Notes under the pieces: model-generated | Told to the model about the DNA's origin: nothing | The model's database searches: none | Seen by the model: the letters and a program-made list of their open reading frames with translations, nothing else | Shown: positions 28,039 through 37,688 of the stretch, one piece after another | Position numbering within the stretch: the stretch's first letter is position 1 | Layout of the letters: each line of letters starts with the position of its first letter | Program-made: the position numbers and the translations under genes | Virus record (IMG/VR): IMGVR_UViG_3300017605_000032 | Location: 1 to 61,703 of that record | Strand: one strand, 5' to 3' | DNA length: 61,703 nucleotides | From: a virus

Positions 28039-29019
28039 TTATAAATTATCCAACCATCGTTTGTCTGGTTTATTTGTAAAGTTAAGCAATTGTTTCAATT
28101 CTTTACCATCCTGTGCTATAGGGTATTCAGTTACACTTTTACCCTTAAACTTATAGTCTTTTCCTGGTTTCATTAATTTCTTATCTCCTGTATCTGAAAT
28201 ACCTACTACATCATAAGGAACACCTTTCATTGTAATATCATTAGAAGGTATTCTTGTTACCTCTCCAGGATATTTCCATTGACCCATTTCATCAGTAATA
28301 ACACTACCTGACTGACTAATAGACTTAGGTTCAAAGTCTATTCCTGATTTGTAATAGTTCATATTACCACCATTTTGATAATTAAATCCTCCTGGATAAT
28401 GAGGAGTTACTGTTTGAGTATTTCCTGGTCCTACTTGTCTAAGATCATTAGTATTATCAACTCTATAGTTTGATTGCCCTCCTCCATAAGCATTTATATT
28501 TTCCTGAACATTATAATAATCAGGAGCAGGTTTTGCCATTGGTCTTAGATTCATTTCATTAGGAGTTATACCTTGAGAGGTGTATAATCCTCTAGGAGAT
28601 ATAGATTCCAATGATTGTTGTTTAGCTCTAGGTTTAGGCTTTTCTCCAATTATAACAGGTTGTTTAGGTTTAGTGTGTCCAAGATCTGAAAGACCTATAG
28701 GTTTAATACCTGTTTCTTTAGATTTAGCTCGCACTGCATCCATTAAAGCAGCAGATTCTTTCATTTTTTTCTCAAATTCTTTTTGAGAAATGTTTGGATC
28801 AACATGTCTAGTAGCTAATGCTGCTTTAGACATATTATACAACCCAAGACTATCCTGATAAGCCTTATACCTAGGATCTTTCTTAGATGATACATACAAA
28901 GGTTTCATTTTACCACCTTTCTGAAACTGTCCACCCCAAGCTCCATTATAATCAAATCCCTTATTTGTTGTTCCTTCAAACTGTGCTCCATCTTGGAGTT
29001 TATCTAACCACTTGTCCAT
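28039..29019 (-). CDS. Virion protein with WLDxL and Q(D/N)GG motifs
   Basis: This 326-residue protein starts MDKWLDKLQDGAQFEGTTNK and contains FDYNGAWGGQFQKGG, then YQNGGN, SQSG and AQDG, ending in RWLDNL. The near-identical WLD(K/N)L at both termini is striking. A Tyr/Asn-rich linker lies in the middle. This style (WLDKxQDGG, YNGAWGGxFQxGG) is familiar from tail/cargo regions of Bacteroidota phages, but I know of no proven function. Its first base overlaps the last base of the preceding gene's stop, and it shares motifs with the 1031-residue gene four bases downstream, so the two probably act together. A membrane-interacting or protease-cleaved virion role is possible. Confidence 0.6.
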   Translation of the reverse strand: MDKWLDKLQDGAQFEGTTNKGFDYNGAWGGQFQKGGKMKPLYVSSKKDPRYKAYQDSLGLYNMSKAALATRHVDPNISQKEFEKKMKESAALMDAVRAKSKETGIKPIGLSDLGHTKPKQPVIIGEKPKPRAKQQSLESISPRGLYTSQGITPNEMNLRPMAKPAPDYYNVQENINAYGGGQSNYRVDNTNDLRQVGPGNTQTVTPHYPGGFNYQNGGNMNYYKSGIDFEPKSISQSGSVITDEMGQWKYPGEVTRIPSNDITMKGVPYDVVGISDTGDKKLMKPGKDYKFKGKSVTEYPIAQDGKELKQLLNFTNKPDKRWLDNL

Positions 29020-29882
29020 TACTTGTAAGATATTTGATTGTTAGTTGTAATAAATTGACTCACTAAATGAATCTCTGATGTATTGTCTAATTGATGTCTA
29101 ATTTTTAAATCTTTAGCTCTTAGAGGTTCTTTCTTGAAAGATCTAGAAGAGTAATCCATATTAGCTTGGTTAACTACCTTATCAATAGACAATGATTCAC
29201 AGGTCTTAGTAAAAAGAGTTTTAGTTTTATCTGATACAATAGACCAGAATGTATTATACTGGTAGAAGTTATCAGATTTGGTAAAGAGAATAGTCTTACT
29301 ATCTGTATGGAACTTAGGATAACTAGAGTAAACACTTAAGTTATTAAGAGGTTTAGGAACTAGATTAAGTACTCCTGTACTCTGTTGGTTATTATATAGA
29401 ACAGCTTTATTGAAGAAAGAGTTTATCTCTATTCTCTCATTATCATCAAATACACCTGTATTATTAATAAAGTATTTATAAGACTTTGTATAGTCTTTTA
29501 CTGATTGTAGAATCTCATCATTATAAGAGAATGAGAAAGGGTATTCTATGATATAAGGTTCTATCTTTCCATAGAAAATATTATAGATAGTAGGGTTTGC
29601 TAAGTGTTTCCACATACAGCTTGTCTTAGTAGATGTAGCTCTTGTATCTACATACTCTTGTTTAGTAATAGTCTTTATAGGGAATGATTTTGTAATAGTA
29701 CAATCTCCTTTAGAAACTACTACTATTATATTTGAAGCATCATCTACAATAAAGCTCATACCTGTAATAAGAGATTGTCTGGTAACATCATCAGCAATGA
29801 TATTACCAAACTCATCTTTTATAAGAAAAGGACCATGTTTGATACCTACTCTTGTTAATTTTATAGTTACTGTCTTTGACAT
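29019..29882 (-). CDS. Virion-associated protein with N-terminal GPF module
   Basis: The protein has 287 residues from the ATG at 29882. An upstream TTG at 29894 would overlap the previous gene, and the ATG follows the tandem stops TAATAA at normal spacing, so it is preferred. The first 70 residues (TIKLTRVGIKHGPFLIKD, then SLITGMSF and VSKGDCTI) match a module also found at the start of two small genes at 37224-37933: GPF, SL(L/I)xG and SxGxCT are conserved. The rest is unrelated to those genes, polar, with several aromatic residues, and unknown to me. It lies directly after the 1667-residue tail gene, which suggests a tail-associated role. Confidence 0.6.
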   Translation of the reverse strand: MSKTVTIKLTRVGIKHGPFLIKDEFGNIIADDVTRQSLITGMSFIVDDASNIIVVVSKGDCTITKSFPIKTITKQEYVDTRATSTKTSCMWKHLANPTIYNIFYGKIEPYIIEYPFSFSYNDEILQSVKDYTKSYKYFINNTGVFDDNERIEINSFFNKAVLYNNQQSTGVLNLVPKPLNNLSVYSSYPKFHTDSKTILFTKSDNFYQYNTFWSIVSDKTKTLFTKTCESLSIDKVVNQANMDYSSRSFKKEPLRAKDLKIRHQLDNTSEIHLVSQFITTNNQISYK

Positions 29883-29887
29883 AATTA

Positions 29888-32800
29888 TTAGCAATTTACT
29901 ATTTCTATAATAACACCATCTACAATATGAAAAACTTGATTTAAGCTTCTATATTCATCTGTAAAATACCAACCATCAGGTACAACAGTACAATCAGGTA
30001 ATTCATTAGCAGCGTAAACTGTTTCACCTAAAATAATAGATCTAGCTTGTCCTGATATAATAGTATAAGTTGTATTAGAAAAATCTGATAAACCATTTAT
30101 ATATGCTACAGCACTACAAGCATCCACACTAGAAGCTGTGCTATTTACTGAAGAAGCAGGTGATATTATATTATACCCAGCAATAAGAGCAATATAATCA
30201 ACATCTTCAGGTCTAGTACAAGGTGCAGGTTCTGGTGGTACAGTTATAATAGCTTCTCCTTCTAGTTCACAATCTGTTACAAATCCTTCTCCTTCTACAG
30301 CACACAATAAAGGAGTTATAGTTGTAGTAGATGTAGTAGTACTTGAGGTTGTAGAAGTAGAGGTTGTAGTTGTTGTAGGTGTAGGAACTAACTCTCCAAC
30401 AATACAATCAAAATCTGTACAACATTCATTTATTCCTGAATAGAAGAAGTTATTCTCCCCTATATAGAAATTAGGTAGATAGCTATGAAATGAAATCCAT
30501 GATTTAGTATTCATGTTAAAAGAGATAGTCCATGATTTATTACAGAAGTAATAAGGGTCATTTAATTCTACTTTATTAAATATCTCAAGATCATTGATAA
30601 CTTCCTTAATATAAAACTCTTTATCTTCTTCATTAAAGATAATATCAGAAGTTAAAGGTATATAATCTAATTTAGTTATAATAACTCTTTCAAACTTAGT
30701 ATCAAACACACCATGTAATCCTACTTTAGAGAAATGGTTATCTGTAGATACAGTAGGGAAATATCTAAGTATCTCAAAAGCTAAATGGTCTGTAAAGAAT
30801 CTATTCATACCAGAACCATAAGCTGTTAGTTCTTGTGCTTGTGTACCTGTTATTAAGAATATCTGCCCTCTTTTAGCATCTATAGTTATCTGTCCTTGTG
30901 GAATCTTCAGTAAGAACTTATTTTGACTTCCCACATATCCTAAATCTGTTTCTGCAAAATCTATTGGAGCACTTTTCTTAAATAAAGTAGGATTACCAAT
31001 ATAGGCTGCCTGTGGATTGCTTGTATCAATAGTTAGTAAGTTATCATACATTAAAGATTTGTTATCAAATCTAGCTAGGATAGCTCTATTTTGTATACCA
31101 TCTAATGAAATTAGTCTTCCATAGTTCTGAGGGAAATCAAAATAGGAAATAGCTCTGTAGATTAACCAGTTGTTTACTCTGTTATCAGCATCAGTATTTA
31201 GAGGATCTGAATAGATTGCTCTAAATGGATAATGTGTAAAACATAACTTAGCACTCCAATCAGTAGGTAGGTGACTAAAGAAGTTCTCTTTATTCTGTTT
31301 AGAATAAGTTATGTTGTAATAGTATGTGTTATCATTAAGAATAGAAACATTGTACTCTTGTAACCATTTATCAGGAATCCCTTTTCCTACGTGAGGAAAA
31401 AAATCTCCTTCTTTATTATTGAATGCTTGTCTAAGATCTAGGTTATAGGCAGTCTCACAGTAAAATGATGGTATGCCATATGCAAATAAGTAATAATAAC
31501 CATCATAGAAAGTTCTATTAGGATTTAATGCAGGTGGACCAGGTACTTGACTATTAGGACAATCAAAGTTATGGGCTTTATAAGAGACAATATTATATAG
31601 AATACCTAAATCTTCAGGAACAGTAAAATTACTTAATACAGACCTAGCAGAATGCCAATACTTAGGGAATCCTACATTACCTATCTCATCATAGAATATA
31701 TCTGAATCATCAGGAGCATTTACTCTATTATCATTAAAGAATGGTAATTTAGTTTTATAAGCAAATCTAGAGATAAATGTATCTCCACCAAAGATAGTTC
31801 TTGGTTGAGGATTAGGACTATATAGGTTAACCTGAAATCCTGTATCTATAGTTTCATAAGTGTATATCTGACCCCACTGGTTTACAACATTATTCTTTAA
31901 TGAAGCATAATAAGAAACTACTTCGATATCCTCTTCTTCCTGAGGTATAGAACAATTTCCTGTATCGGATATAGTAAACCTAGAATTATCAGTAACAATA
32001 CTAGTGTTAGTATCATCAAGCATATTTGGAGATTTACTAGGAAAGGGTAGGGGGCTGACTGTTCCTTGGTCACTTAATTCTTGTGTTTTTAGATATACAG
32101 AGGTTTCTCTATTAAAGTTATTGATTGATAAATTATCTCCTGTAGAAATAACATTAGGGATTAAATATCTAGAGATATCTAATCTTCTTTGTTTTACTCC
32201 TAGATTATTAGGAATAGCCCTGTTATAGTCATAACTAGCTATAGAATTAAATGAATAAGCATAATTCTTTCTAGTTATACCATTGATGTATATTGTTAAA
32301 TAGGCTTGGTAAGCTGCAAACATAGCTGAAGCATTAACAGGAGGAACTACATTAGCAATATTATAAGCACTTGTCAATGCATCCTCTTGAGCTTCTTTGG
32401 TTAGCAATTTATACTTAGCATTCTTCTCTACTTCTACAAAGTGTGCTTTACCTCTTCCAAACATTACATTCTCTAGTTTAAGAATACTGCCTAAAAATGG
32501 TTGTCCAAAAGAAGTCTCTGGAGAGTTGAATATTTGTCTATAAGCTAAATCTTCTTGAGATTCTATACTAGTTAAAGGAATCTCTATATCACATGTAGCA
32601 ACATTATCATCTGTAACTGTTCTTAAATAGTATTTTGTTATACCACAATGGTCACAATCATCTATACAACCTACTTCTTCTCCTTGTTTAACATTAATCT
32701 CAAAATCATCATTAAAAGGGCATCCTCGTACCCATTTTTCTTTTAATACACCTGAAGGATCTATCCATTGTGCTCTCCACCCAGCACAAAGTTGTATAAA

Positions 32801-34891
32801 ACAGTTTCCCGTAGATGCTATTCTCCATACATCATAAATAGACTCTGATGCACTACCTTTAGCAGGTGGAGTAATTAGAGGGACAGATAAAGAACATAAA
32901 GAATAAGTACCTTTACTAGTGTATGGAATAGTATTTAATTTATTAGTATTACAGTCTGTATAGGTTACTTCAGCTACTCCATTTGTATTTAGTGCAGTAA
33001 TGTTTACTGTAAAGCTTTTACATTCCTGTAGGTAAGCATTGTTATTCTTATTTATAAATGGGTCTTCTTTTAAGTCATTATAAGGATAGTTAGGGAAATA
33101 GTAGTCTGTTTTATCTCTTGTATACTTATTTACATTTCTAAGCATACCTTTAGCAATAATAGACTTATTAGTACCTCTATTACCTCTTAGTATCTTAAAT
33201 CCTACTATATCTGCTTTTTGTTCTGTAGTTAGATTAGATTGAGATATTAGAGCCTTTATTTGATCTACATCTATCTTTATACCTATAGGATACACAGCTG
33301 TATTCTGAATAGTTAATTCAGGAACATTAGAGAAGTTTGCTGACTCATTTATAGGGGAAACAAGAACATCAGGAAATTTATGGTGTCTTATCTTCTGACC
33401 TACAAGATCACCCCATACATCTGTATTACAAGGATATTCCTCTGTAGATTCCCAATAGGCAAACTCACCATATTGGTAAGGTCCTTTATAATCTACATCT
33501 GGTTGATACTCTGGAGAAAATCCTATAACAGTAGCAGTATTGTATATTTTCCAATATGGTGCACTATTAGATAGAGGATCTGCTTCTCCTATAAAATCAG
33601 GGTTTGTGTTTAATATATTAGGTGCTAAAATCTCATTAGAATTCTTTGCTCTTCCAGGAATGTGAAAACCATCAGTCTGTTTACCATTCTTCAATAAGAA
33701 GCAACCTTCAAGAGCATACACTTCATCTCTTAAATAGCTTCTAAGATTTGTAGCGTTTAATTCATTAGAATAGTCCTCTGTAGGAGGTATTCTGTATGTT
33801 TCCCATTGTGGAGTTACTTTACTCCAGATTTGTTGATAGTTGATTCTATCTATACTTGAGAGTTGGTCCCAAATAAGAACATCTTGTACAGCAGTTAAGT
33901 CTTGTGCTATATCATAGAAAGGAAACTTCTCAAAGATATCCTCTATAGTTAATTGCATAAGAGTAACATTCTGTCCAGTATATATAATCTCCTTAGAACT
34001 ATCATCTATAAAAAAAGTACCTACTAAATCTACTGAAGCAATATCATTAATGGTTTTAATGACAGCTAGGTTAAAATACTCAAAGTGTCCTGTTACATCT
34101 AAATCATTTACATTTATAACTATAGACTTACCTACATTGTAGTTAAAGTTAATTGTAGTAATAAATGGGTCTGCAATAGGAGTAGGGTTGGTTATACTAT
34201 AATAACTAGTAAAAGGATTACCTACAGGATCTGAATACTGCACAGCAAATTGGTAATCTCCAGAGATTAGATTACCTCCAGAAATTACATCAGTTACATT
34301 TACTGAAGGAATACTGAAATTAGGTTGTAGTTTAATAGCATTACAATCTAACTCAGAAGTCTCCATAGAATTACATACTGTACTTCCAGGAGTTAATAAG
34401 TAAGGAATACTGTTTAAATCTAAGTATCTTCTAGGATTAAATCCATCTGTCCAATAGATCTCCAATATGCAATTTGTGATTCTATGAACCACTTTATGAA
34501 TAGGATAGTTGATATTGAAGTTTAAACAAGATGCTTGTATCAAAGTATGATATACACCATCATTATTATCCATATATCCTATTTGACTACCACCAGTCTC
34601 AGGATTAGTTAAGAAGAATATATGTTTACTTGCTTCATTAATAAAATGTTTACCTATAAGAATATATCCTTCAGGAAAAGTCAAAGTAAACTCATTACCA
34701 GGTTCATTCTGATAAGATATACTGTTAGAATCATAGTTCTCAACAGATGCATTTAAGCTGTAAGACAAACTTCCTTTAGGAATCTGACTTAACATATTGT
34801 CCATATTAAGACCTGTAGAAGCAGTATTGTAATCTATCTTTATATTCCCTTGAGGAGTGTTATCTGCTTCATCCTTTTTCTTCTTTGCCAT
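29888..34891 (-). CDS. crAss-like tail muzzle/tube-end protein with C-terminal Thr-linked domain
   Basis: This 1667-residue protein begins with a Lys-rich tail (MAKKKKDEADNTPQGNIKID) and then NTASTGLNMDNMLSQIPKGS and SLNASVENYD. It is a beta-rich protein of the type encoded after the ring proteins in crAss-like phages, where the homologous product forms the distal tail (muzzle). It has many Cys pairs (CNTNKLN, CDDCDHCG, ECCTDFDC), which could be disulphides or metal sites. At about 1502-1530 a Thr-rich linker (PTTTTTSTSTTSSTTTSTTT) leads into a separate C-terminal domain of about 130 residues ending FHIVDGVIIEIVNC. That last domain looks added. Assignment is by order, size and sequence style, not by a computed alignment. 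Confidence 0.75.
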   Translation of the reverse strand: MAKKKKDEADNTPQGNIKIDYNTASTGLNMDNMLSQIPKGSLSYSLNASVENYDSNSISYQNEPGNEFTLTFPEGYILIGKHFINEASKHIFFLTNPETGGSQIGYMDNNDGVYHTLIQASCLNFNINYPIHKVVHRITNCILEIYWTDGFNPRRYLDLNSIPYLLTPGSTVCNSMETSELDCNAIKLQPNFSIPSVNVTDVISGGNLISGDYQFAVQYSDPVGNPFTSYYSITNPTPIADPFITTINFNYNVGKSIVINVNDLDVTGHFEYFNLAVIKTINDIASVDLVGTFFIDDSSKEIIYTGQNVTLMQLTIEDIFEKFPFYDIAQDLTAVQDVLIWDQLSSIDRINYQQIWSKVTPQWETYRIPPTEDYSNELNATNLRSYLRDEVYALEGCFLLKNGKQTDGFHIPGRAKNSNEILAPNILNTNPDFIGEADPLSNSAPYWKIYNTATVIGFSPEYQPDVDYKGPYQYGEFAYWESTEEYPCNTDVWGDLVGQKIRHHKFPDVLVSPINESANFSNVPELTIQNTAVYPIGIKIDVDQIKALISQSNLTTEQKADIVGFKILRGNRGTNKSIIAKGMLRNVNKYTRDKTDYYFPNYPYNDLKEDPFINKNNNAYLQECKSFTVNITALNTNGVAEVTYTDCNTNKLNTIPYTSKGTYSLCSLSVPLITPPAKGSASESIYDVWRIASTGNCFIQLCAGWRAQWIDPSGVLKEKWVRGCPFNDDFEINVKQGEEVGCIDDCDHCGITKYYLRTVTDDNVATCDIEIPLTSIESQEDLAYRQIFNSPETSFGQPFLGSILKLENVMFGRGKAHFVEVEKNAKYKLLTKEAQEDALTSAYNIANVVPPVNASAMFAAYQAYLTIYINGITRKNYAYSFNSIASYDYNRAIPNNLGVKQRRLDISRYLIPNVISTGDNLSINNFNRETSVYLKTQELSDQGTVSPLPFPSKSPNMLDDTNTSIVTDNSRFTISDTGNCSIPQEEEDIEVVSYYASLKNNVVNQWGQIYTYETIDTGFQVNLYSPNPQPRTIFGGDTFISRFAYKTKLPFFNDNRVNAPDDSDIFYDEIGNVGFPKYWHSARSVLSNFTVPEDLGILYNIVSYKAHNFDCPNSQVPGPPALNPNRTFYDGYYYLFAYGIPSFYCETAYNLDLRQAFNNKEGDFFPHVGKGIPDKWLQEYNVSILNDNTYYYNITYSKQNKENFFSHLPTDWSAKLCFTHYPFRAIYSDPLNTDADNRVNNWLIYRAISYFDFPQNYGRLISLDGIQNRAILARFDNKSLMYDNLLTIDTSNPQAAYIGNPTLFKKSAPIDFAETDLGYVGSQNKFLLKIPQGQITIDAKRGQIFLITGTQAQELTAYGSGMNRFFTDHLAFEILRYFPTVSTDNHFSKVGLHGVFDTKFERVIITKLDYIPLTSDIIFNEEDKEFYIKEVINDLEIFNKVELNDPYYFCNKSWTISFNMNTKSWISFHSYLPNFYIGENNFFYSGINECCTDFDCIVGELVPTPTTTTTSTSTTSSTTTSTTTITPLLCAVEGEGFVTDCELEGEAIITVPPEPAPCTRPEDVDYIALIAGYNIISPASSVNSTASSVDACSAVAYINGLSDFSNTTYTIISGQARSIILGETVYAANELPDCTVVPDGWYFTDEYRSLNQVFHIVDGVIIEIVNC

Positions 34892-34894
34892 AAC

Positions 34895-35842
34895 TTATGA
34901 ATTTCTTCTTCTTCCATAATAGTTACTTCTATTAGGGAGTTCATATCTATTAAACCTATTAAGACTCTGTTTTATTCTATTGGCTTTAGTATGGGCATCT
35001 TGTTTCTTGATTTCCATCTCTGCCATAATATATGCTTCATCAGATAATTGTTTATAGTAAACTAACTTCTGTTGAAGTTGGTTAAACGTCTCATCATTAG
35101 TCTGGTTTGTTAGAGATTCAAATATTTTGTATTTGATAAAAGCCTCTACAAACTCTTTAATACGATAGTTATCAGGCATCATCTGATTACCTAGATTATC
35201 ATACTCATCTGCATAAAAGACTAAATGAACTGTTCCTTTTCTAAAGTTTGTAACAAACTTATTATCTCTAATATCAAAAGAATCTATAGTAGAAGAACCA
35301 GGATTCTGAGAGAAATTAGATAGGTGTGAGGCAAAGTCTACTCCACAGTTATTATGTGCTGAAATATTTCCAGGTTTTAATAAGTGGAGTTGTCTATATG
35401 ATCTAGGAATATCTCTATTAGTTTTGAATACATCTTGTGGTTCTTCTGTATTACAACCATTACAACTAAAAGTTGTACAGTTAGGATTACCACAGTTATC
35501 TCCATAAACAGTTACAGGGATGATATTAATAGAACAATCTCCTGTTTGAGAGTAAAAGGAATTAGCAGTCCTATAAGGTCTTAGAGGTAGCTCAGAACAC
35601 ATCCAAGCCTCTCTTACAGCATAGAAGTTATCAGGAAGTCTAGCTTCAAAATCTTCTATATATAATACTGTTTCTGATATAGCATAAGAAGATCTACCTA
35701 ATTTGTTTAAACACTTATTAAGGTATGTAGGAAACATAAGATCATCCACAGCACCAGTGTCCATGTAACTCTTAAGTTCCTCTCTCACTATAGCATAAAC
35801 ACTTTCAGGGCTTATAAACGAATATTTATAAAAATAGGACAT
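34895..35842 (-). CDS. Ring/adaptor-type tail protein
   Basis: The 315-residue product begins SYFYKYSFISPESVYAIVRE and includes LPDNFYAVREAWMCSELPLR, a pattern seen in conserved crAss-like connector proteins next to the muzzle gene. The N-terminal half is helical with Tyr-rich stretches, the middle has clustered Cys (CGNPNCTTFSCNGCNTEE), and the C-terminus is basic (RFNRYELPNRSNYYGRRR). It lies three bases before the 1667-residue gene and 18 after the HU-like gene. Probable role: a ring in the neck or tail, by analogy with crAss-like structures. Which ring cannot be told from sequence alone. Confidence 0.6.
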   Translation of the reverse strand: MSYFYKYSFISPESVYAIVREELKSYMDTGAVDDLMFPTYLNKCLNKLGRSSYAISETVLYIEDFEARLPDNFYAVREAWMCSELPLRPYRTANSFYSQTGDCSINIIPVTVYGDNCGNPNCTTFSCNGCNTEEPQDVFKTNRDIPRSYRQLHLLKPGNISAHNNCGVDFASHLSNFSQNPGSSTIDSFDIRDNKFVTNFRKGTVHLVFYADEYDNLGNQMMPDNYRIKEFVEAFIKYKIFESLTNQTNDETFNQLQQKLVYYKQLSDEAYIMAEMEIKKQDAHTKANRIKQSLNRFNRYELPNRSNYYGRRRNS

Positions 35843-35860
35843 TAGTGTATGTTTTAAATA

Positions 35861-36346
35861 TTAAATATCTGTGTATTCTTTGTATGTATGTTGATACTTA
35901 TCATCAATCCTTATATAGTGTGCAATCAATCTTGATGAAGCTCTACCAGGTTTAAAGTACCATAGATTAGGATATTTTATTCTTGCTGACTTCTTAAACC
36001 AATGCCACCCAAAAAAGAAACCTTCTGTATGGTAATTCATATTATATATGACTTTCCCTTTTTCTCTGGTTTTCTTCCAATCTATAGGAAGGTTTATAAA
36101 CTGTTGCCCTGTTTTAGGGTTTACTTTAAACTGCTTTCTTTTCTTCTTTACTATAGAGAATTCCCCAAAACCAAAGGGGAGTTTCTCTTTATTTCCTGTT
36201 TCCAGAATATAATCTCTGAATGATTCATTATAGAGGTATATAATCTCCTTCCATACAGAATACTCAATCTTTATTGTAGGATTCTTTTTACGGAAGTCCT
36301 TATAATTTTCTCTTGACACACTTCTCCATTCTACCTTTGTGTTCAT
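35861..36346 (-). CDS. HU/IHF-like DNA-binding protein
   Basis: The 161-residue protein has an HU-type layout: helical N-terminus (YKDFRKKNPTIKIEYSVWKE, then YNESFRDYILETG), the FGFGEFSIVKKK turn that matches the conserved GFGxF segment of HU/IHF, and a beta-arm-like KVNPKTGQQFINLPIDW close to the usual RNPxTG segment. A basic C-terminal extension (WFKKSARIKYPNLWYFKPGR) goes beyond the roughly 95-residue family size. crAss-like genomes commonly carry IHF-like genes near the structural genes. A DNA-bending role in packaging or replication is possible. A second, shorter member is encoded at 54545-54901. Confidence 0.65.
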   Translation of the reverse strand: MNTKVEWRSVSRENYKDFRKKNPTIKIEYSVWKEIIYLYNESFRDYILETGNKEKLPFGFGEFSIVKKKRKQFKVNPKTGQQFINLPIDWKKTREKGKVIYNMNYHTEGFFFGWHWFKKSARIKYPNLWYFKPGRASSRLIAHYIRIDDKYQHTYKEYTDI

Positions 36347-36349
36347 AGT

Positions 36350-37087
36350 TTAAGCTTTTTGGGTTCCAGATCCTAAATTAGGGGCTTGTTCATCTAAACC
36401 ATCATTATTGACATCTGTTTTTAATTTGTAATATGTAGTAAGTAGTTTTTGAGAAGTTAGTTCCAATACTTGCTTTGCTAAATATCCTGGAAGAGGAAAT
36501 TCCTTATCTAAAGGATTCTTGCATAGTTCTTCTTCTGTATAGGCAACATTACCACATCCACAATCAGGATACATTATATCATTAGGAACTTCATCCTCAA
36601 AAAATGCACTAACTCTTATTGTTGTTATGTAAGGATTAGAAACATATAAGTAGTCATTATTAATCCAGAAATAAGCTTCTTTCTTAATAATAGGCAGTTT
36701 TAAGGTATTGATATACCTATTTACTGTTGATTCTTTAATTTTAGTTCCATGTCCACCTAATGCATTAATAGAATAAACTCCCTGAATAACATACTGATAG
36801 TTTCCTTCAGATATTCTAGGGAGTTTAAATTTAGTTCTAGCTATAGTACATTCATCTGTATAATCACAGCATTCTGAAATAGGAACTTGACACATCTCTA
36901 AACAAGGAATAGTGGTATACAGAGTATCTGTAGCCCAAAGTTTTCTAAGATTAGTCTCTCTTTTTACCAAGAGAAAAGTGTTATTTCTTAACTCAGATAA
37001 AATGGTACGGTCTGTTATTAAAGAATCTGAACTTAAGAGTTTATGCATGCTCCTAACATCACTTATGTATTTTCTTGCTGTAGCCAT
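36350..37087 (-). CDS. Conserved crAss-like structural protein (ring/tail connector candidate)
   Basis: The start is placed at the ATG at 37087 (245 residues, MATARKYISDVRSMHKLLSS). An in-frame extension to 37201 would encode a hydrophobic, low-complexity leader crossing an AT-rich gap with a terminator, so it is not favoured. Features: helical N-terminus, Cys pairs (PCLEMCQVPISECCDYTDEC; CGCGN), an NNDYLYVSNPYITTIRVSAF beta segment, and a helical C-terminus. This is a familiar pattern next to the HU-like and ring genes of Bacteroidota phages. It is the first gene after the terminator at 37164-37193. Proposed as a virion connector component by position. Confidence 0.55.
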   Translation of the reverse strand: MATARKYISDVRSMHKLLSSDSLITDRTILSELRNNTFLLVKRETNLRKLWATDTLYTTIPCLEMCQVPISECCDYTDECTIARTKFKLPRISEGNYQYVIQGVYSINALGGHGTKIKESTVNRYINTLKLPIIKKEAYFWINNDYLYVSNPYITTIRVSAFFEDEVPNDIMYPDCGCGNVAYTEEELCKNPLDKEFPLPGYLAKQVLELTSQKLLTTYYKLKTDVNNDGLDEQAPNLGSGTQKA

Positions 37088-37163
37088 TTTTATATTTTTT
37101 AGGGTATTTTCTAATACACAATAATTTATTATTATGCAAAAGAAAATATTGTAAATATATGAA

Positions 37164-37193
37164 ATAAAAAATTCCCCTAGAACTCTAAGGGAA
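37164..37193 (-). terminator. Rho-independent terminator downstream of the 154-residue virion gene
   Basis: On the minus strand ATTCCC pairs with GGGAAT, with additional TAGA/CTA pairing inside (37171-37193), followed by a run of T residues (about 37170-37165). The stem is at 31 bases past the stop at 37224. The gap from 37088 to 37223 also holds minus-strand TATATTTAC near 37152-37159, one base off the TAnnTTTG -7 consensus, so a new transcript may begin here. Confidence 0.75.
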
Positions 37194-37223
37194 TAAAACA
37201 AGGATAAACCAATAAACCTGTTT

Positions 37224-37688
37224 TTATGGAATTAAATCAACATCAGTATCACAAGCTAAGTCACCACAATCAGGAGTTGGTTGGAATCCAGTTAGTGTTA
37301 TATCTACAGTACCAGTAGCTGATAAGTTAATTACTGTACCACAATAAGTACCAGTATTAATAGGGTTATTGTGTGTAAAGAATACTAAATCTCCTAAACC
37401 AAATGGTGTTGTTCCCTCTGCAAAGAAAGATACAGAAGATCTACACCCTGATATTTCATAGATAGGTATATCACCTAAAGGTATCAGTATATAATTAGTA
37501 CATAAACCTTTAGATACACACTTTATTGTAGAAGTATAATCTGGTACATTAGGAGATGAAAATCCTGATAATAGAGATGCTTTAGGTACATCTACCTCAA
37601 AAGGAGATGTATACCCATCTAAATTAGAGTATAAATCAAAAGGACCTGAATCTGTTCCTGCTACTGTAAGTGTTATTAGAACTGTCAT
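37224..37688 (-). CDS. Small virion-type protein with N-terminal GPF module
   Basis: The start is the ATG at 37688 (154 residues), which overlaps the upstream stop as ATGA. Residues 1-70 (MTVLITLTVAGTDSGPFDLY, DVPKASLLSGFSSPNVPD, SKGLCTNYIL) are clearly paralogous to the preceding 82-residue gene: GPF, YS, DG(F/Y), VPKASLL, VPD and CTN are shared. After the module comes an about 80-residue beta-rich tail with four Cys. A close relation to the 287-residue gene at 29019 is also visible in the module. Function unknown; probably a small tail or fibre-associated protein. Confidence 0.6.
   Translation of the reverse strand: MTVLITLTVAGTDSGPFDLYSNLDGYTSPFEVDVPKASLLSGFSSPNVPDYTSTIKCVSKGLCTNYILIPLGDIPIYEISGCRSSVSFFAEGTTPFGLGDLVFFTHNNPINTGTYCGTVINLSATGTVDITLTGFQPTPDCGDLACDTDVDLIP

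Noticed and set aside
37088-37201. In-frame N-terminal extension of the 245-residue protein
   Set aside because: It would be translated through an AT-rich, terminator-bearing gap and gives a hydrophobic low-complexity leader; the ATG at 37087 fits better.
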